64,000 bases of DNA from Hymenobacter crusticola (GTDB lineage Bacteria; Bacteroidota; Bacteroidia; Cytophagales; Hymenobacteraceae): assembly GCF_002154225.1 (NCBI RefSeq), contig NZ_MTSE01000017.1, positions 1-64,000 of the forward strand, given 5' to 3'. Under the pieces are notes generated by a model. It saw only the letters and a program-made list of their open reading frames with translations. It ran no database searches and was not told the origin of the DNA. Shown piece by piece: positions 16,338 to 25,764 of the stretch; the stretch's first letter is position 1; each line of letters begins with the position of its first letter. A program made the position numbers and the translations under genes.

Positions 16338-16754
16338 TCAGAGTGTCGATACCTGCTCTTGATTTTCTTCTCGTGGCTTCTGCACCAAGTAATAGTAAGC
16401 TAAGATGAGCAAGCCAATCAGGAACGGAACAATAGCGAGATGTTTGCCTTCGATGGTGTGCCCAATAAGGAGCGTATCGAAGCCCATAAACTCGCTGATC
16501 ATCCAGTAGGAGTTGGCCGTAATCCAGAACACAATAGCTAGGTTGTGGGCTAGCTCTGATTTGATGGTGCGAGTGCGCCAGCAAATTACAACCGCAATAC
16601 CTAGCGTAGGCAAGATCATGAGCAAGCCCAGCGGCTTCCAGACCATGCACCAGCTGATATCTTTTATCAGCCAGAACAAGATGTGCATGTTTTCCATTTT
16701 CCGGTATTCGACCGGAATGCTGTATACTTCTTCGGGTTCGGGGGTTGGTTTCAT
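16338..16754 (-). CDS. Small integral membrane protein, function unknown
   Basis: A 138-residue protein with four predicted membrane helices (about 24-34, 40-58, 70-88 and 105-123). Charged residues lie at both ends, and the C-terminal tail is KPREENQEQ. It begins MKPTPEPEEV. A longer ORF on the same strand in another frame (16201-16773) is a shadow, because it lacks hydrophobic periodicity and is rich in His and Arg. The gene follows the terminator of the gene at 16875. No motif points to a function. Confidence 0.65.
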   Translation of the reverse strand: MKPTPEPEEVYSIPVEYRKMENMHILFWLIKDISWCMVWKPLGLLMILPTLGIAVVICWRTRTIKSELAHNLAIVFWITANSYWMISEFMGFDTLLIGHTIEGKHLAIVPFLIGLLILAYYYLVQKPREENQEQVSTL

Positions 16755-16806
16755 GCGAAAAGCGTAAAGCCAAATCTACTCAGTGCAACGGGTAGTAAAA
16801 AAGAAA

Positions 16807-16843
16807 CCCGGCTACCTCCGTGTGGGAAACGGAAGAAGCCGGG
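16807..16843 (-). terminator. Hairpin terminator
   Basis: CCCGGCTACCTCCG (16807-16820) pairs with CGGAAGAAGCCGGG (16830-16843), with two non-canonical pairs. It is 32 bases after the stop of the minus-strand gene at 16875. Confidence 0.65.
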
Positions 16844-16874
16844 AAAACCGGTTGACCTAGAAACGAAGCAGCAG

Positions 16875-17123
16875 TTAGTTCAGCCACACCTCAGCCACCG
16901 GCTCAAAGCGGTGGCGGGCGAAAGCACCATAAGGACGCTCAGCATAAAAACCTAGTACGTGAATTTGGGGCTCACCGGTGCGCGCATTGGGCAACACACG
17001 CACGGGGTACACCTTGCCAGCTACTGGCCAGTCACCGATGTAGTCGGTGGGCTGGCTGCTGTCATTCACGCAGCGGGCATATTGCTGCACAGGAAGCGGA
17101 GTAGGAAGCTTTACTTTCGACAT
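16875..17123 (-). CDS. Small hypothetical protein (82 residues)
   Basis: It begins MSKVKLPTPLPVQQYARCVND. The body has short beta-like segments (GKVYPVRVLPN, EPQIHVLGFYAE, HRFEPVAEVWL) suggesting a small compact fold, with no known motif. The upstream extension to 17168 contains the promoter-like sequence, so ATG 17123 is preferred. Function unknown. Confidence 0.6.
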   Translation of the reverse strand: MSKVKLPTPLPVQQYARCVNDSSQPTDYIGDWPVAGKVYPVRVLPNARTGEPQIHVLGFYAERPYGAFARHRFEPVAEVWLN

Positions 17124-17126
17124 ATA

Positions 17127-17134
17127 CAAAGATA
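17127..17134 (-). promoter_or_regulatory. -7 promoter element on the minus strand
   Basis: Read on the minus strand this is TATCTTTG, matching TAnnTTTG, and it ends only 3 bases before the ATG of the 82-residue gene. The mRNA would then be leaderless or nearly so. No good -33 box is visible. Confidence 0.35.
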
Positions 17135-17168
17135 CCAATATCCGTCGAAAACTAAAAATGTTAGCCAA

Positions 17169-17476
17169 TTATATTTGGCATAAGACCACTGATTAATCGC
17201 TGAAAATCACCCCCAAGTTTTTAATGAGATTTTAACTAACAGTCAAGCTTTGAAAGCTATATAGCATAAATTTATTATGCATGCCTACGGTTACAGTGCC
17301 ATAATGGGAGTGTATGGGCTAAATAATTTAGTAAAATCACTTAAAAAGAAAATTAACTTGCTAATTGCCAGGGTATTGGCATGAATAAAGGTAGCTGCCG
17401 GCAGCAGTTAAAGTATGTTGCTGGTGGATAGGGTAGGGCTCTATTAGAACAAACCGTCCTGTAGCTAACAAACAAC
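17169..17476. other. AT-rich intergenic region, nothing recognised
   Basis: A stretch of about 310 bases, clearly AT-rich, between the 82-residue gene and the protease terminator. I see no gene, repeat or motif beyond general promoter-like A/T runs. Confidence 0.4.
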
Positions 17477-17519
17477 AACCCCCTAGTAACTAGCTAGGTA
17501 AGCTAGGTACTAGGGGGTT
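17477..17519 (-). terminator. Hairpin terminator for the protease gene
   Basis: A perfect 12-bp stem, AACCCCCTAGTA (17477-17488) with TACTAGGGGGTT (17508-17519), lies 21 bases after the end of the protease gene. The loop contains repeated CTAGGTA units. Confidence 0.75.
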
Positions 17520-17539
17520 ATGTGAAAAAGCTATCTAAA

Positions 17540-20359
17540 CTAGGGGTGCACTAGCACGCGGCGAGCAAGAGTAGTCGTTGGGCCTTGCACTTGAAGTATA
17601 TACATTCCGGCGGTGCAATCACCTAGGTCAAGCTCGGTATTGGTGCTTCGCAGAGGCTGCTGGCGAATGCACTGACCGAGCGCATTTAGGATGCGCAGTT
17701 GCTGGCCTACGAACGCATGTGGAACGTCTATGCGCACCTTGCCTGCCGTTGGGTTCGGATATACTTGCCATTGAGCCGCTGTAGCTGCTTCGCGCGTAGG
17801 AAGCACCTTGCCGCTGTAGGTAAGCTGGGCATTGGTAGCGGAGGTTTGTAGTTCGGCAAGCGAGCCAGCACCTAGTACCGCGAAGGCTACCGTTACGGAG
17901 TCGCCGGGGGCTAGCTTGCCAACGGCCGCTCCTACTACCTGCGATACGTCCGAGCCGTTAGGAAGACCAGCCGTGGCATTGCTCGTGCCGCTGCTTAGGG
18001 CCGTAAACTTTTCGGCCCGGTTGAAGCCATCGCGCAAATACACCGGAGAGGCTGTAGGCGCATTGTTGTCGATGGAGTATACCGTAGGGGTGCCGCCAGT
18101 TAGTACTTTCACGCCTGTATAGATGCTGCTTGTTACTGGCGAATAGACGTAGCCCAGCGAACGGCTTGCATCCCAGGCAGCGGCGTTGCGGGTAACGGTG
18201 AGCGGTAAGTCCCAGTCCATAAACAAGCCAGCGTACAGGGGGCGCAGCGTGTCGGGCGTCACGTTGGTGAGGCTGTATTCTACTATCACGTAGTTGCGCT
18301 GGCCAGCACCTGACCAAGCGTAAGCATGTTGCTTGATACGCAGGCCCACACTATTCTTGCGCACTGAGCCTGGTAGCGAGTCGCGGAAGGTGCCTGTGGC
18401 CTCTTGGGTGGCACGCAAGGGTGCTTCGCTCATGGCAAGCTGAGCAACCGAGAAGAAGTCGGTACGGCTGCTGTAAGGTGATTCGCGGACACGGTCAGAA
18501 GTCCGGGTTGGGCTAGTGGCTACCATTAGGCCGCCCTCAGATAACAACAAGCCGCTGTTTTTGTATGTGATGCTTTCGCCCAAGTAAGAGCCTAGGCCAT
18601 CGTAGCCAATATTGCCGCGGGTGGTGAGCGTCATATGTAGATCATTCGCGTCGAGCAGCACATAGCCTGGGTTGAGCAGCAGCGTCAAATATTGGTCGCT
18701 TTCGTACCCGTCGGCAGTCGTGAAGTGGTACTTCAGAATGGCCTTCGTGTTGGCCGGCACACCCGACTGCACAGAAACCAGAAAGGGCGCGGCATCGTTG
18801 GTTTGGTGCTCCAGCGTGCTCAGCGCGCCTACGGTGAATGTATTCCGGCGAATAGTGAGGTAAGGGGAGAGGGTGGTGAGCGTTATCTTCAAGTTCTCGA
18901 CGGGCAGCAGCATGTTCTGTACCTCCATGATGAGGCTCATCGCGTCGCCGGCCAGAAATACCTCACGGGCAGGCGTGAAGGTGCTGTGCACAATGCGTAC
19001 TTCGCGGCGGTCGGTGAGCGTTACGGCGCGGTAGGCGTTGATGCGGCCCGTACCTAGCTTGCCCGCGTAAGCCGTGTTGCCCGCGACGGTGCTGATGTTG
19101 TCGGCAGTTTGGCGTAGCTGCGCGGCTACCTGATCGGCTTTGTAGTTGGGGAAACGCGAGCGAACTAATGCCGCTACACCAGCCACAATGGGAGAAGCAA
19201 ACGAAGAGCCATCTACTCTGTTATAATCGTTAAGCTGGTCGCCTCGCGTGGTCCAGATGCCATAGCCCGGCGCCGCTACGGAAACTCGGTAGCTGTACGT
19301 GCTATTAGTACCCCTAACATCATCTTGCTTTACGGAAGCAACTGATATAACATGCTCGTAGCTAGCAGGATAGTAATCTGATTCGGTGGTGCCATTGCCA
19401 GCCGCCGCTACAATCACTACGTCGCGGTTGATGGCGGCATACGTAATTACGTCCTGCTCGAACTGTGAGCGGCCTCCCTCGTTGCCCCATGAAAGATTGA
19501 TTACCTGGCAGCCGTGGTCGGCAGCGTATACCACGCCTTCGTAACCAGCGAAGTCGCCAGCGTATGTGCTCGGATATACTTTGATTGGCAGGTACTTGCA
19601 CCGGAAGCCGACACCGGCTACTCCGAGGCCATTGTCGGTGCTGGCGGCGGCAGCACCTGTTACCAGAATACCATGAACCTTTTGGCTAATTAGCGGATTA
19701 GAGGTGGGGTCGTTGTCACGGTCAGCTAGGTCCCAGCCGTTGAAGTTGTCTACGTAGCCATCGTGGTCGTTATCGATGCCGTCGATGGGGTCGGCGTAGT
19801 TGTATTTGAGCTGCTTTTTCAGGTCTTCGTGCTGCAAGCGGGTGCCCGTGTCGATGATGCCAATGACGATAGATGTGTCGCCCTTCGTGACATCCCAAGC
19901 CCGATAAGCTTTGATGTTCTTCAGGTGGTACTGCGGGCCCGTTAGTGAATCAGCGAGGGGGTCGCTAGGCTGGGAGAGGAGCCCCCGGCGATAGAGCGGT
20001 TCGGCGTACTCTAGCACACCCGTTTGCATCAGGGCCCGGCAGGCTTTCTCCAACGGAAAGTCGGATGCTAAGTCAACCTGGTACACCATCTGCAAGTTAA
20101 CTGAGCCGTGTTGGTCAGGGTCGGGAAACAAAGAATGGGGAAACTTGCGGCGCACATTGGTCGCTCCTAGCTGCTCCAGTACATTAGTCAGCACAGGAAT
20201 CGTTGGCTGATCAGAACCTGCTAAAGTTGTATAAGTCGATTTGAGCTTAAGCACGAGAGTACCAGGCTTTTTCTCAGGTGTCGACTGTGCAAGCAAGGTG
20301 TTTGCTTGGATGAGTAAAAGAAATAGTACTAATGTAAGGGTGCGTAGTAATCGGTTCAT
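17540..20359 (-). CDS. Secreted subtilisin-like serine protease (S8) with T9SS sorting domain
   Basis: A 939-residue extracellular peptidase. The signal peptide (MNRLLRTLTLVLFLLL...LLAQ) supports ATG 20359 over the longer frame. A propeptide-like region covers about 30-130 and the peptidase S8 domain about 140-430. Asp170 is in GIIDTGT, His229 in KVHGILVTG and Ser386 in DGSSFASP; the oxyanion Asn is about residue 322 in AAAGNG. A Ca-binding-type loop, DGIDNDHDGYVDN, lies near 193-205. The middle (about 480-830) is a beta-rich region of unknown type. The last 80 residues are a Por-type sorting domain (VYPNPTAG). It should digest proteins outside the cell. The gene forms its own unit. Confidence 0.92.
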   Translation of the reverse strand: MNRLLRTLTLVLFLLLIQANTLLAQSTPEKKPGTLVLKLKSTYTTLAGSDQPTIPVLTNVLEQLGATNVRRKFPHSLFPDPDQHGSVNLQMVYQVDLASDFPLEKACRALMQTGVLEYAEPLYRRGLLSQPSDPLADSLTGPQYHLKNIKAYRAWDVTKGDTSIVIGIIDTGTRLQHEDLKKQLKYNYADPIDGIDNDHDGYVDNFNGWDLADRDNDPTSNPLISQKVHGILVTGAAAASTDNGLGVAGVGFRCKYLPIKVYPSTYAGDFAGYEGVVYAADHGCQVINLSWGNEGGRSQFEQDVITYAAINRDVVIVAAAGNGTTESDYYPASYEHVISVASVKQDDVRGTNSTYSYRVSVAAPGYGIWTTRGDQLNDYNRVDGSSFASPIVAGVAALVRSRFPNYKADQVAAQLRQTADNISTVAGNTAYAGKLGTGRINAYRAVTLTDRREVRIVHSTFTPAREVFLAGDAMSLIMEVQNMLLPVENLKITLTTLSPYLTIRRNTFTVGALSTLEHQTNDAAPFLVSVQSGVPANTKAILKYHFTTADGYESDQYLTLLLNPGYVLLDANDLHMTLTTRGNIGYDGLGSYLGESITYKNSGLLLSEGGLMVATSPTRTSDRVRESPYSSRTDFFSVAQLAMSEAPLRATQEATGTFRDSLPGSVRKNSVGLRIKQHAYAWSGAGQRNYVIVEYSLTNVTPDTLRPLYAGLFMDWDLPLTVTRNAAAWDASRSLGYVYSPVTSSIYTGVKVLTGGTPTVYSIDNNAPTASPVYLRDGFNRAEKFTALSSGTSNATAGLPNGSDVSQVVGAAVGKLAPGDSVTVAFAVLGAGSLAELQTSATNAQLTYSGKVLPTREAATAAQWQVYPNPTAGKVRIDVPHAFVGQQLRILNALGQCIRQQPLRSTNTELDLGDCTAGMYILQVQGPTTTLARRVLVHP

Positions 20360-20746
20360 ACGCGGGCTGAAAAAGAATAGCAGTACAGTTAATACTGCTG
20401 CAAAAGACATTTTTCGTGCCGTGCGCTCCGTTTTATACAATTCTCATGCTTTCTTCCAAGTATACCTATGTTCTACCCAATTGCTGGATTTTAAAGGTAT
20501 AATTCAAAGTTGGTAAAGTATTTTAAATATAAAATTATATATATTTTTGCCATGGTGCAGGATCAGCTGTTGGACTGTCTTTCTCAAAACGGTACAATTT
20601 TCTATTTGCGTAGTAAGAATCTGAGAAGGTCGTTGTGCTCCCGCCAAGGCGAGCGTACACCGCGTGAGAAGTCTAGTAGAATAAGAACACTTGCGCAAGC
20701 AAAGCAAGGTGCAGGACGACTTGCCTAACTGCGGTGCTTAATAGCA
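20360..20746. other. Intergenic region upstream of the protease
   Basis: An AT-rich stretch of nearly 390 bases. Short ORFs here (such as 20510-20728 on the plus strand) have no domain and unconvincing composition. It presumably holds the protease promoter. Confidence 0.35.
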
Positions 20747-20780
20747 AAACGCCCCAAAGCTAGGTGGCTCTGGGGCGTTT
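20747..20780 (-). terminator. Hairpin terminator
   Basis: AAACGCCCCA (20747-20756) pairs perfectly with TGGGGCGTTT (20771-20780). It is 53 bases downstream of the minus-strand lipoprotein gene. Confidence 0.7.
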
Positions 20781-20832
20781 GAAGAAGATAGAATTTATAC
20801 CTCTGACCATGCGTGGCGCACAGCCAAGGGGG

Positions 20833-21147
20833 TTAGTTGCCAGTTGGGCGCTCTTTGCCAGAGGCCTGCGGCGCACAAGACTTGGCTTGTACTTTCCCAT
20901 CGGCACCAAACTCGATACGGATAGGCGTGGTATCAGTGGCACTGCCGAACAAGTACGACCATGTAGTGCCATTGCCGCTTTTGTCGTCTTGGCCGGTTGG
21001 CTCGCCCATCAGGTGACGAACCTGTTCCTGGGTCATCCCCATCTGGACTTTCTCGCATGCTTCGGCATTTTTGTAGCTTTCTTGAGCCGTGCAGGCAGTG
21101 AGCAAGCAGCTGGCTGCCAGAGAAAACGTGAGGATATAGTTGCGCAT
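20833..21147 (-). CDS. SmpA/OmlA (BamE)-like small lipoprotein
   Basis: A 104-residue predicted lipoprotein with signal MRNYILTFSLAASCLLTAC, the lipid-modified residue being Cys19. The segment KVQMGMTQEQVRHLMGEPT is the typical beginning of the SmpA/OmlA fold, seen in BamE and in many stand-alone small lipoproteins. A strand segment, TTWSYLFG, follows. Whether it takes part in outer-membrane protein assembly is uncertain, as Bacteroidota have many paralogues of this fold. ATG 21147 is chosen because it starts the signal peptide. Ten bases separate it from the upstream gene, so they are probably co-transcribed. Confidence 0.75.
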   Translation of the reverse strand: MRNYILTFSLAASCLLTACTAQESYKNAEACEKVQMGMTQEQVRHLMGEPTGQDDKSGNGTTWSYLFGSATDTTPIRIEFGADGKVQAKSCAPQASGKERPTGN

Positions 21148-21157
21148 GAAGGAAGGC

Positions 21158-21469
21158 TTAAAACAGGTTTTGCAGATCCTTACGCAGGTTGTCAACGCCC
21201 CGGCGAATTTCGTCCCACACGCTTGAGTCGTGCTGCGTAGAGTCAGCTTTGGCGTCCTTCGCCGACCCTAGCTGCTGCTCAAGCTGCGCGCGCTTCACTT
21301 CCAGCGCCGCAATGTGCTCGTGGTAAGTGGCTTCGGAGTGGGCGGTAGTTGTGTGGGCGCGATTCTGAAGAATCTTGATTTTGGCCGTAAGCTCGTCGAG
21401 GGCTTGGTGCAATTCGTGCTCGTTGAGTTGTGGGGCGCGCATGTGTTCGGGGTGTGGAGTGTAGGTCAT
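21158..21469 (-). CDS. Hypothetical coiled-coil protein
   Basis: A 103-residue hydrophilic protein. Residues about 18-70 have heptad-like spacing of Leu, Ile and Ala (LDELTAKIKILQNRA, HIAALEVKRAQLEQQL), so a coiled-coil hairpin is likely. A second amphipathic stretch, WDEIRRGVDNLRKDLQ, is near the C terminus. No signal peptide or known motif. It precedes the SmpA-like lipoprotein gene in the same orientation and probably shares its transcript. Confidence 0.65.
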   Translation of the reverse strand: MTYTPHPEHMRAPQLNEHELHQALDELTAKIKILQNRAHTTTAHSEATYHEHIAALEVKRAQLEQQLGSAKDAKADSTQHDSSVWDEIRRGVDNLRKDLQNLF

Positions 21470-21587
21470 GGCGGAAATAGCTAGGGAAACGGTGCAAAAA
21501 GCGCCGCTTCCATGGCGGAAAAGAAGTCTAGCTGTTGTACTGCTTTTGACCGCGAAAAGATGCCACTACTTCGTGGAATACCAGACC

Positions 21588-22142
21588 CTAGGCTTCCCAT
21601 TGGCGCGGCACACCTAGCTCGCGGGCTAGGGGAGCCGCTGCCGATTGCCACACATGCTGCAATAGTCTTGCGACGGATTCAGCTAGCTCCACGTGGTAGT
21701 CGGGGTGTAGCTTATCAGCTTGCCGCAATGCCTCATGGGTGCGCCGGGCTAGGTGTTGGAGCAAGGGTTGGGTAGGGCCATGTAACCGCGCAACGGCGGC
21801 GGGCTGGTGCTCAAACACACGGCTGAGTAAGCGCACTGTTAGCTCTACCTCCCCAAAGGCGTCGCCGGTTATTTTGGCGTGGTAGCCAATGCGGGCCTGC
21901 AATTGCCGCACAATCACCAGTAGGTCGTTGGGCGTTTGGTGAAAGCCGCGCACGGGGTCGTCAATTTGGGTGCGCAGGGCTTGCCGGCGGTCTTCTAAAG
22001 CATCCGGACCTTCCAGCAAACGGTAAGCTAGCTGCTCCGTGAGCACCGCATCCTGACTGACCAAGCGGATGAGGAGTTGGTCTTTTTCTTTCTGGGGTAA
22101 GTTGAGTAACGCTTTGCGCAGATCGGGGGAGAGGGTCGGCAT
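21588..22142 (-). CDS. Hypothetical helical protein
   Basis: A 184-residue protein starting MPTLSPDLRKALLNLPQKEK. It appears all-helical and rich in Leu, Gln, Arg and Ala, without signal peptide or catalytic motif. I do not recognise the family; similar leucine-rich short proteins occur in Hymenobacter-like genomes. An in-frame upstream ATG would add 15 residues, but these look less natural than the chosen start. It is separated from the coiled-coil gene by over 100 bases. Confidence 0.6.
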   Translation of the reverse strand: MPTLSPDLRKALLNLPQKEKDQLLIRLVSQDAVLTEQLAYRLLEGPDALEDRRQALRTQIDDPVRGFHQTPNDLLVIVRQLQARIGYHAKITGDAFGEVELTVRLLSRVFEHQPAAVARLHGPTQPLLQHLARRTHEALRQADKLHPDYHVELAESVARLLQHVWQSAAAPLARELGVPRQWEA

Positions 22143-22293
22143 AGGAACTAGGAGACAAACCAAAGCAGTAGAAACGCGCCACCGCATTTTCAGCGCTGTC
22201 CATCAGCTAGATGGACAGCTGCGACATAAATAAGGCAAGCGCCGGACGCGCCACGGAGCGTTCCTACTAGCTAGGTAAACACAAAAACGCGCT

Positions 22294-23652
22294 TTATTTC
22301 TCCTGCGGAAACTGATATTCTTCCAGCCGTGGGTTAGTCTTGTCTCCTAGCTTTTCCGGCACCTGTTCGGCCGGAACGGCTAGGCCTTGCAGGGCCTGTT
22401 GGTGCCGCGCCTCGTCAAATTCGCCCTCACTTTTGGCAATGATCAGCGTCGCTATGCCATTGCCGATAACGTTGGTGATGGCACGCGCCTCGCTCATAAA
22501 GCGGTCGACGCCCAGCAGCAACGCCACGCCTTCTACCGGAATGACTTTGGTAGCGGCTAGCGTCGAGGCCAGCACGATAAAGCCTGAACCTGTGACGCCC
22601 GCTGCTCCTTTCGAGGTAAGCATCAGAATACCAATGAGCGACAATTCTTGGCTGAGTGACAATGAAATATCGAAAGCTTGCGCCAGGAAAATAACGGCAA
22701 TAGATAGGTAGATAGACGTACCATCGAGGTTGAAGGAATACCCCGTTGGGATGACCAGGCCCGCTACCGAGCGCGAGCAGCCAAGCCGTTCAAGCTTATC
22801 GATCATGCGCGGCAGCGCCGACTCCGACGAGGAGGTGCCGAGCACCAGTAGAATTTCTTCTTTGATAAAACCTAGGTAGCGCCACAGGCTCAGCCCATAG
22901 AACCGCATAATTAGGTTGAGGACCACAAAAATGAATAGGAACATTGTCACGTACACCACAGCCATGAGCTTGGCCAGCGGCAGTAGCGTGGCAATGCCGT
23001 ATTTGCCAATGGTGAAGGCCATGCCGCCAAAAGCGCCTAGCGGGGCGAGCTTCATCACGATGGCCAGCACCCCAAACATGGCGTGCGACAGCCGATCAAA
23101 GGTCTGCATGAGCGGCTGCCCATAGCTAGCTGGCAAGCGGCTGACAGCCACGCCGAACAGCACCGCAAACAGCAAGACTTGCAGGACTTCGCCCTCGGCA
23201 AACGCGCCCACCACATTGTGCGGTACGATGTGCGTGAAAAACGCCACCCAATCCATGCCGCCTGTAGTGGCCTGTGTCGTGTACTTGGCTGCTTCGGCCG
23301 CTTGCGCCGTGCCTTGGTTCGCCACCGAAGCCCGTGCGTCGATGCCGTGACCGGGCTTGGCTAGGTTCGCCGCCGTGATGCCAATTACCAACGCTAGGGT
23401 AGTCACGATTTCAAAGTACAGCAGTGCTTTCCCGCCTACGCGGCCTACCTTTTTCATGTCGCCCATGCTGCCAATACCGAGCACGACCGTCAGGAAGATG
23501 ATGGGGGCGATGAGCATTTTGATGAGGTTGATAAATGTATCGCCGACAGGCTTGAGCGCCGCTCCGAAGCCCGGGAACAGCGCCCCGACGACGATACCGA
23601 GGGCAATGGCGGTGAGAACCTGAAAGGTGAGGTTGGAAGTAAGTTTTTTCAT
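22294..23652 (-). CDS. dctA: Dicarboxylate/amino acid:cation symporter (DctA type)
   Basis: A 452-residue inner-membrane carrier of the DAACS family, driving uptake of C4-dicarboxylates or acidic amino acids with protons or sodium. The helical-hairpin signature segments are present: LGTSSSESALPRM (HP1 serine-rich loop), GYSFNLDGTSIY (TM7 NMDGT-like motif) and SKGAAGVTGSGFIVLASTLAA (HP2). LGVDRFMSEARAITNVIGNG (TM8) supplies the Asp and Arg that bind substrate carboxylates. This pattern is closer to DctA than to GltP, but the substrate is inferred. The gene stands alone. Confidence 0.88.
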   Translation of the reverse strand: MKKLTSNLTFQVLTAIALGIVVGALFPGFGAALKPVGDTFINLIKMLIAPIIFLTVVLGIGSMGDMKKVGRVGGKALLYFEIVTTLALVIGITAANLAKPGHGIDARASVANQGTAQAAEAAKYTTQATTGGMDWVAFFTHIVPHNVVGAFAEGEVLQVLLFAVLFGVAVSRLPASYGQPLMQTFDRLSHAMFGVLAIVMKLAPLGAFGGMAFTIGKYGIATLLPLAKLMAVVYVTMFLFIFVVLNLIMRFYGLSLWRYLGFIKEEILLVLGTSSSESALPRMIDKLERLGCSRSVAGLVIPTGYSFNLDGTSIYLSIAVIFLAQAFDISLSLSQELSLIGILMLTSKGAAGVTGSGFIVLASTLAATKVIPVEGVALLLGVDRFMSEARAITNVIGNGIATLIIAKSEGEFDEARHQQALQGLAVPAEQVPEKLGDKTNPRLEEYQFPQEK

Positions 23653-23783
23653 AAGTAGGAGCAGGCAGCCTCACCAATAGTATAATGCAACGAGCGAACA
23701 AAGCGAAAGGCTGCTAGGCAGCAGGAGTGGCAAGCTAGACATGCCGCCAAAACAGTAAGGGGTGCGGCGTGCAGCTAGCTAAC

Positions 23784-24980
23784 CTAGCTTTTTTTCGTGC
23801 TAGCCGTGTATGCCACGCGGTAAATCACCCCGTTATCGTCGTCCGACACGAGTAGGGCGCCGTCGGGGGCTTGCACGATGCTGCACGGGCGCCCAAACTC
23901 CGATTTGTCGTTTTCTACTAGAAACCCGGTTAGGAAATCCTCAAACTGCTGGGGCTGGCCCTGGGCGTTGAAGCGCACACGCACAATCTTGTAGCCGGAA
24001 GGCTGCGCACGGTTCCAAGAGCCGTGCATGGTCACGAAAGCGTCGTTTTTATATTCGGCCGGAAACTGTGCTCCGTTGTAAAATATTAAGCCGAGCGGGG
24101 CAGAGTGAGCCTTGTACAGCAGCAACGGGCGCTGCGTTTTGGCGTCGAACTGCTCGTAGGAGTCTCCGCTCTTGGGTTTGTTGGCAGGATAGTGTTTGCC
24201 GTCGGCGATGATGGAAGGCCAGCCGTAGTGGGCGCCGTCCTTAATCTGGTTGAACTCCTCTTGCTGGTCTTCGTCGCCGAGCCAATCGATGCCGTGGTCC
24301 ATGCCGTACAGCGCCTTGGTAGTTGGGTGCCAGTCGAAGCCGATGGTGTTGCGCAAGCCGCGTGCGACCACGCGCCGCCCCGAGCCGTCGGTATTAATTT
24401 GCAGCAGCGTCGCGTTTTCGGGGTTATCCTCGTCGCAGGCGTTGCAGGTGCTGCCCACCGATAAGTAAAGCTTGCCGTCGGGGCCAAAGTGTAAGGTGCG
24501 GTTGGCGTGCTGGCCAGCATCGGGCAGATCCTTGTAGAGGGTTTTGAGCGTACCTAGGGTGCCGTCTTTCTGCACATCAGCCACGTACACCTCCCGAATG
24601 GCGGCAATGTAGAGCTTGTTGTCTTTGAGAGCTAGGCCGTGCAAATGGGCGCGTTGAGCTACCTGCTTGGTTAATTCTGCTTTGCCATCCTTATTGGCGT
24701 CGCGAATAAGCGTGATAGTCCCTTTCACCCGGTTCGATACGTACACATCTCCGTTGGGCGCAACGGCTAGCATGCGCGGCATATCGAGCCCATCAACGTA
24801 TTTGGTGACGGTGAAACCCGCTGGCACTTTCAAACTCGCCACGCGCGCATCTGTTACGGGCAGCTTAGAAGGCAAATAGATGTTGCCTGTCATTTTGAAT
24901 GGTGTCGCCTCGGGCGGCACGTTTTGGGCAATCGTGGTAGTGGCAGCGAGGCAGGCAAGAGAAAGCGTAAGCAGGCGCAT
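23784..24980 (-). CDS. Secreted sorbosone/glucose dehydrogenase-like beta-propeller protein
   Basis: A 398-residue exported protein with signal peptide MRLLTLSLACLAATTTIAQ. The body has repeated propeller blade patterns (NGDVYVSNR, DNKLYIAA, GPDGKLYLSVGS, GALLVSDDDNGVIYRV). It also has the family segment WHPTTKALYGMDHGIDWLG and ends in a typical final blade. The family includes PQQ-dependent sugar oxidoreductases (glucose, sorbosone), but many members have unknown substrates and lack proof of PQQ binding. It should act in the periplasm. No neighbouring PQQ synthesis genes are present. Confidence 0.82.
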   Translation of the reverse strand: MRLLTLSLACLAATTTIAQNVPPEATPFKMTGNIYLPSKLPVTDARVASLKVPAGFTVTKYVDGLDMPRMLAVAPNGDVYVSNRVKGTITLIRDANKDGKAELTKQVAQRAHLHGLALKDNKLYIAAIREVYVADVQKDGTLGTLKTLYKDLPDAGQHANRTLHFGPDGKLYLSVGSTCNACDEDNPENATLLQINTDGSGRRVVARGLRNTIGFDWHPTTKALYGMDHGIDWLGDEDQQEEFNQIKDGAHYGWPSIIADGKHYPANKPKSGDSYEQFDAKTQRPLLLYKAHSAPLGLIFYNGAQFPAEYKNDAFVTMHGSWNRAQPSGYKIVRVRFNAQGQPQQFEDFLTGFLVENDKSEFGRPCSIVQAPDGALLVSDDDNGVIYRVAYTASTKKS

Positions 24981-25044
24981 AAGATGAATAGGCTAGGTGT
25001 GCCTTGTTCAACTGTGGAGTTGCCGCTAGGGTTGCCGGGCTAGC

Positions 25045-25731
25045 TTAGTAGAAGCTAGGTCGCGTCATTTTCCAGATGGAGACTATGCTTAGTAGCAGGA
25101 GTAAATACAGGGAATTACGCCAGGCTGGGTCAAGCAGCAATTGTTGGAGAGGAAGAACCCCAGGTAACTCCGACGCGACACGTAATATAAGACGGCATTC
25201 GCCGAGAAACCCGTAGGAGTCAACACAGTTTGCAACCGTCTTTGGAGCAGGCTCTTCCGTAAAAGCATAAATAGTGAGTGCTTGACCCTTAGCATCAACG
25301 AGGCATCTGTTCTTCTCATGCTTCGCCAGTAGATCTAGCACTTTGATTACATCACTGTAAAAAGCATTTGAATGGAAGCGCAATCGAATACCATCGACAG
25401 AATTAGGAAACCGTTGAAGTCTGTCGAGGGCTGGTTGTGATGCTTGAATTATCCACCAGTTGTGAAATGCATCATTAGTAAAACGGTAGTCACGCCACAG
25501 TCTCAATGCTTCCATTTCTCGTTGCGTATAGTACCAGCGCGACCCAGAATCTTCCTCCAAGCGGCTATAAAGGCTGTCATCGGCAGGCATGGTATTGAAC
25601 TGCAAAACATATTGAGGTAGAAACCTCTGGTCTCTGGCTATCTGCATGCATCCAAGCAGTAACAAAACCCCGAGCGCCAACAGCCCCGGGGGAAACAACA
25701 ACTTGCGACGATAACGGCGGGGTACATGCAT
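25045..25731 (-). CDS. Hypothetical membrane-anchored protein
   Basis: A 228-residue protein with a basic N-terminal end, a hydrophobic segment (about 12-29, with LLGC that could serve as a lipobox) and a second hydrophobic segment (about 206-223) close to the C terminus, followed by KMTRPSFY. The part between (about 35-200) would be periplasmic and contains two cysteines near residues 145 and 168. No family recognised. A decayed copy of its C-terminal end lies immediately upstream (25765-25839), so this locus was duplicated in tandem. Confidence 0.65.
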   Translation of the reverse strand: MHVPRRYRRKLLFPPGLLALGVLLLLGCMQIARDQRFLPQYVLQFNTMPADDSLYSRLEEDSGSRWYYTQREMEALRLWRDYRFTNDAFHNWWIIQASQPALDRLQRFPNSVDGIRLRFHSNAFYSDVIKVLDLLAKHEKNRCLVDAKGQALTIYAFTEEPAPKTVANCVDSYGFLGECRLILRVASELPGVLPLQQLLLDPAWRNSLYLLLLLSIVSIWKMTRPSFY

Positions 25732-25764
25732 AAGCGTGGAAGTAATGAGGTTGGCTTTAGACAG

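Noticed and set aside
16201..16773. 190-codon minus-strand ORF overlapping the membrane protein at 16338
   Set aside because: The overlapping frame encodes clear membrane helices, while this one is His/Arg-rich with no structure, so it is a shadow.
20764..21240. 158-codon plus-strand ORF
   Set aside because: It is antisense to the SmpA-like lipoprotein gene, whose lipobox and QMGMTQEQV motif are convincing.
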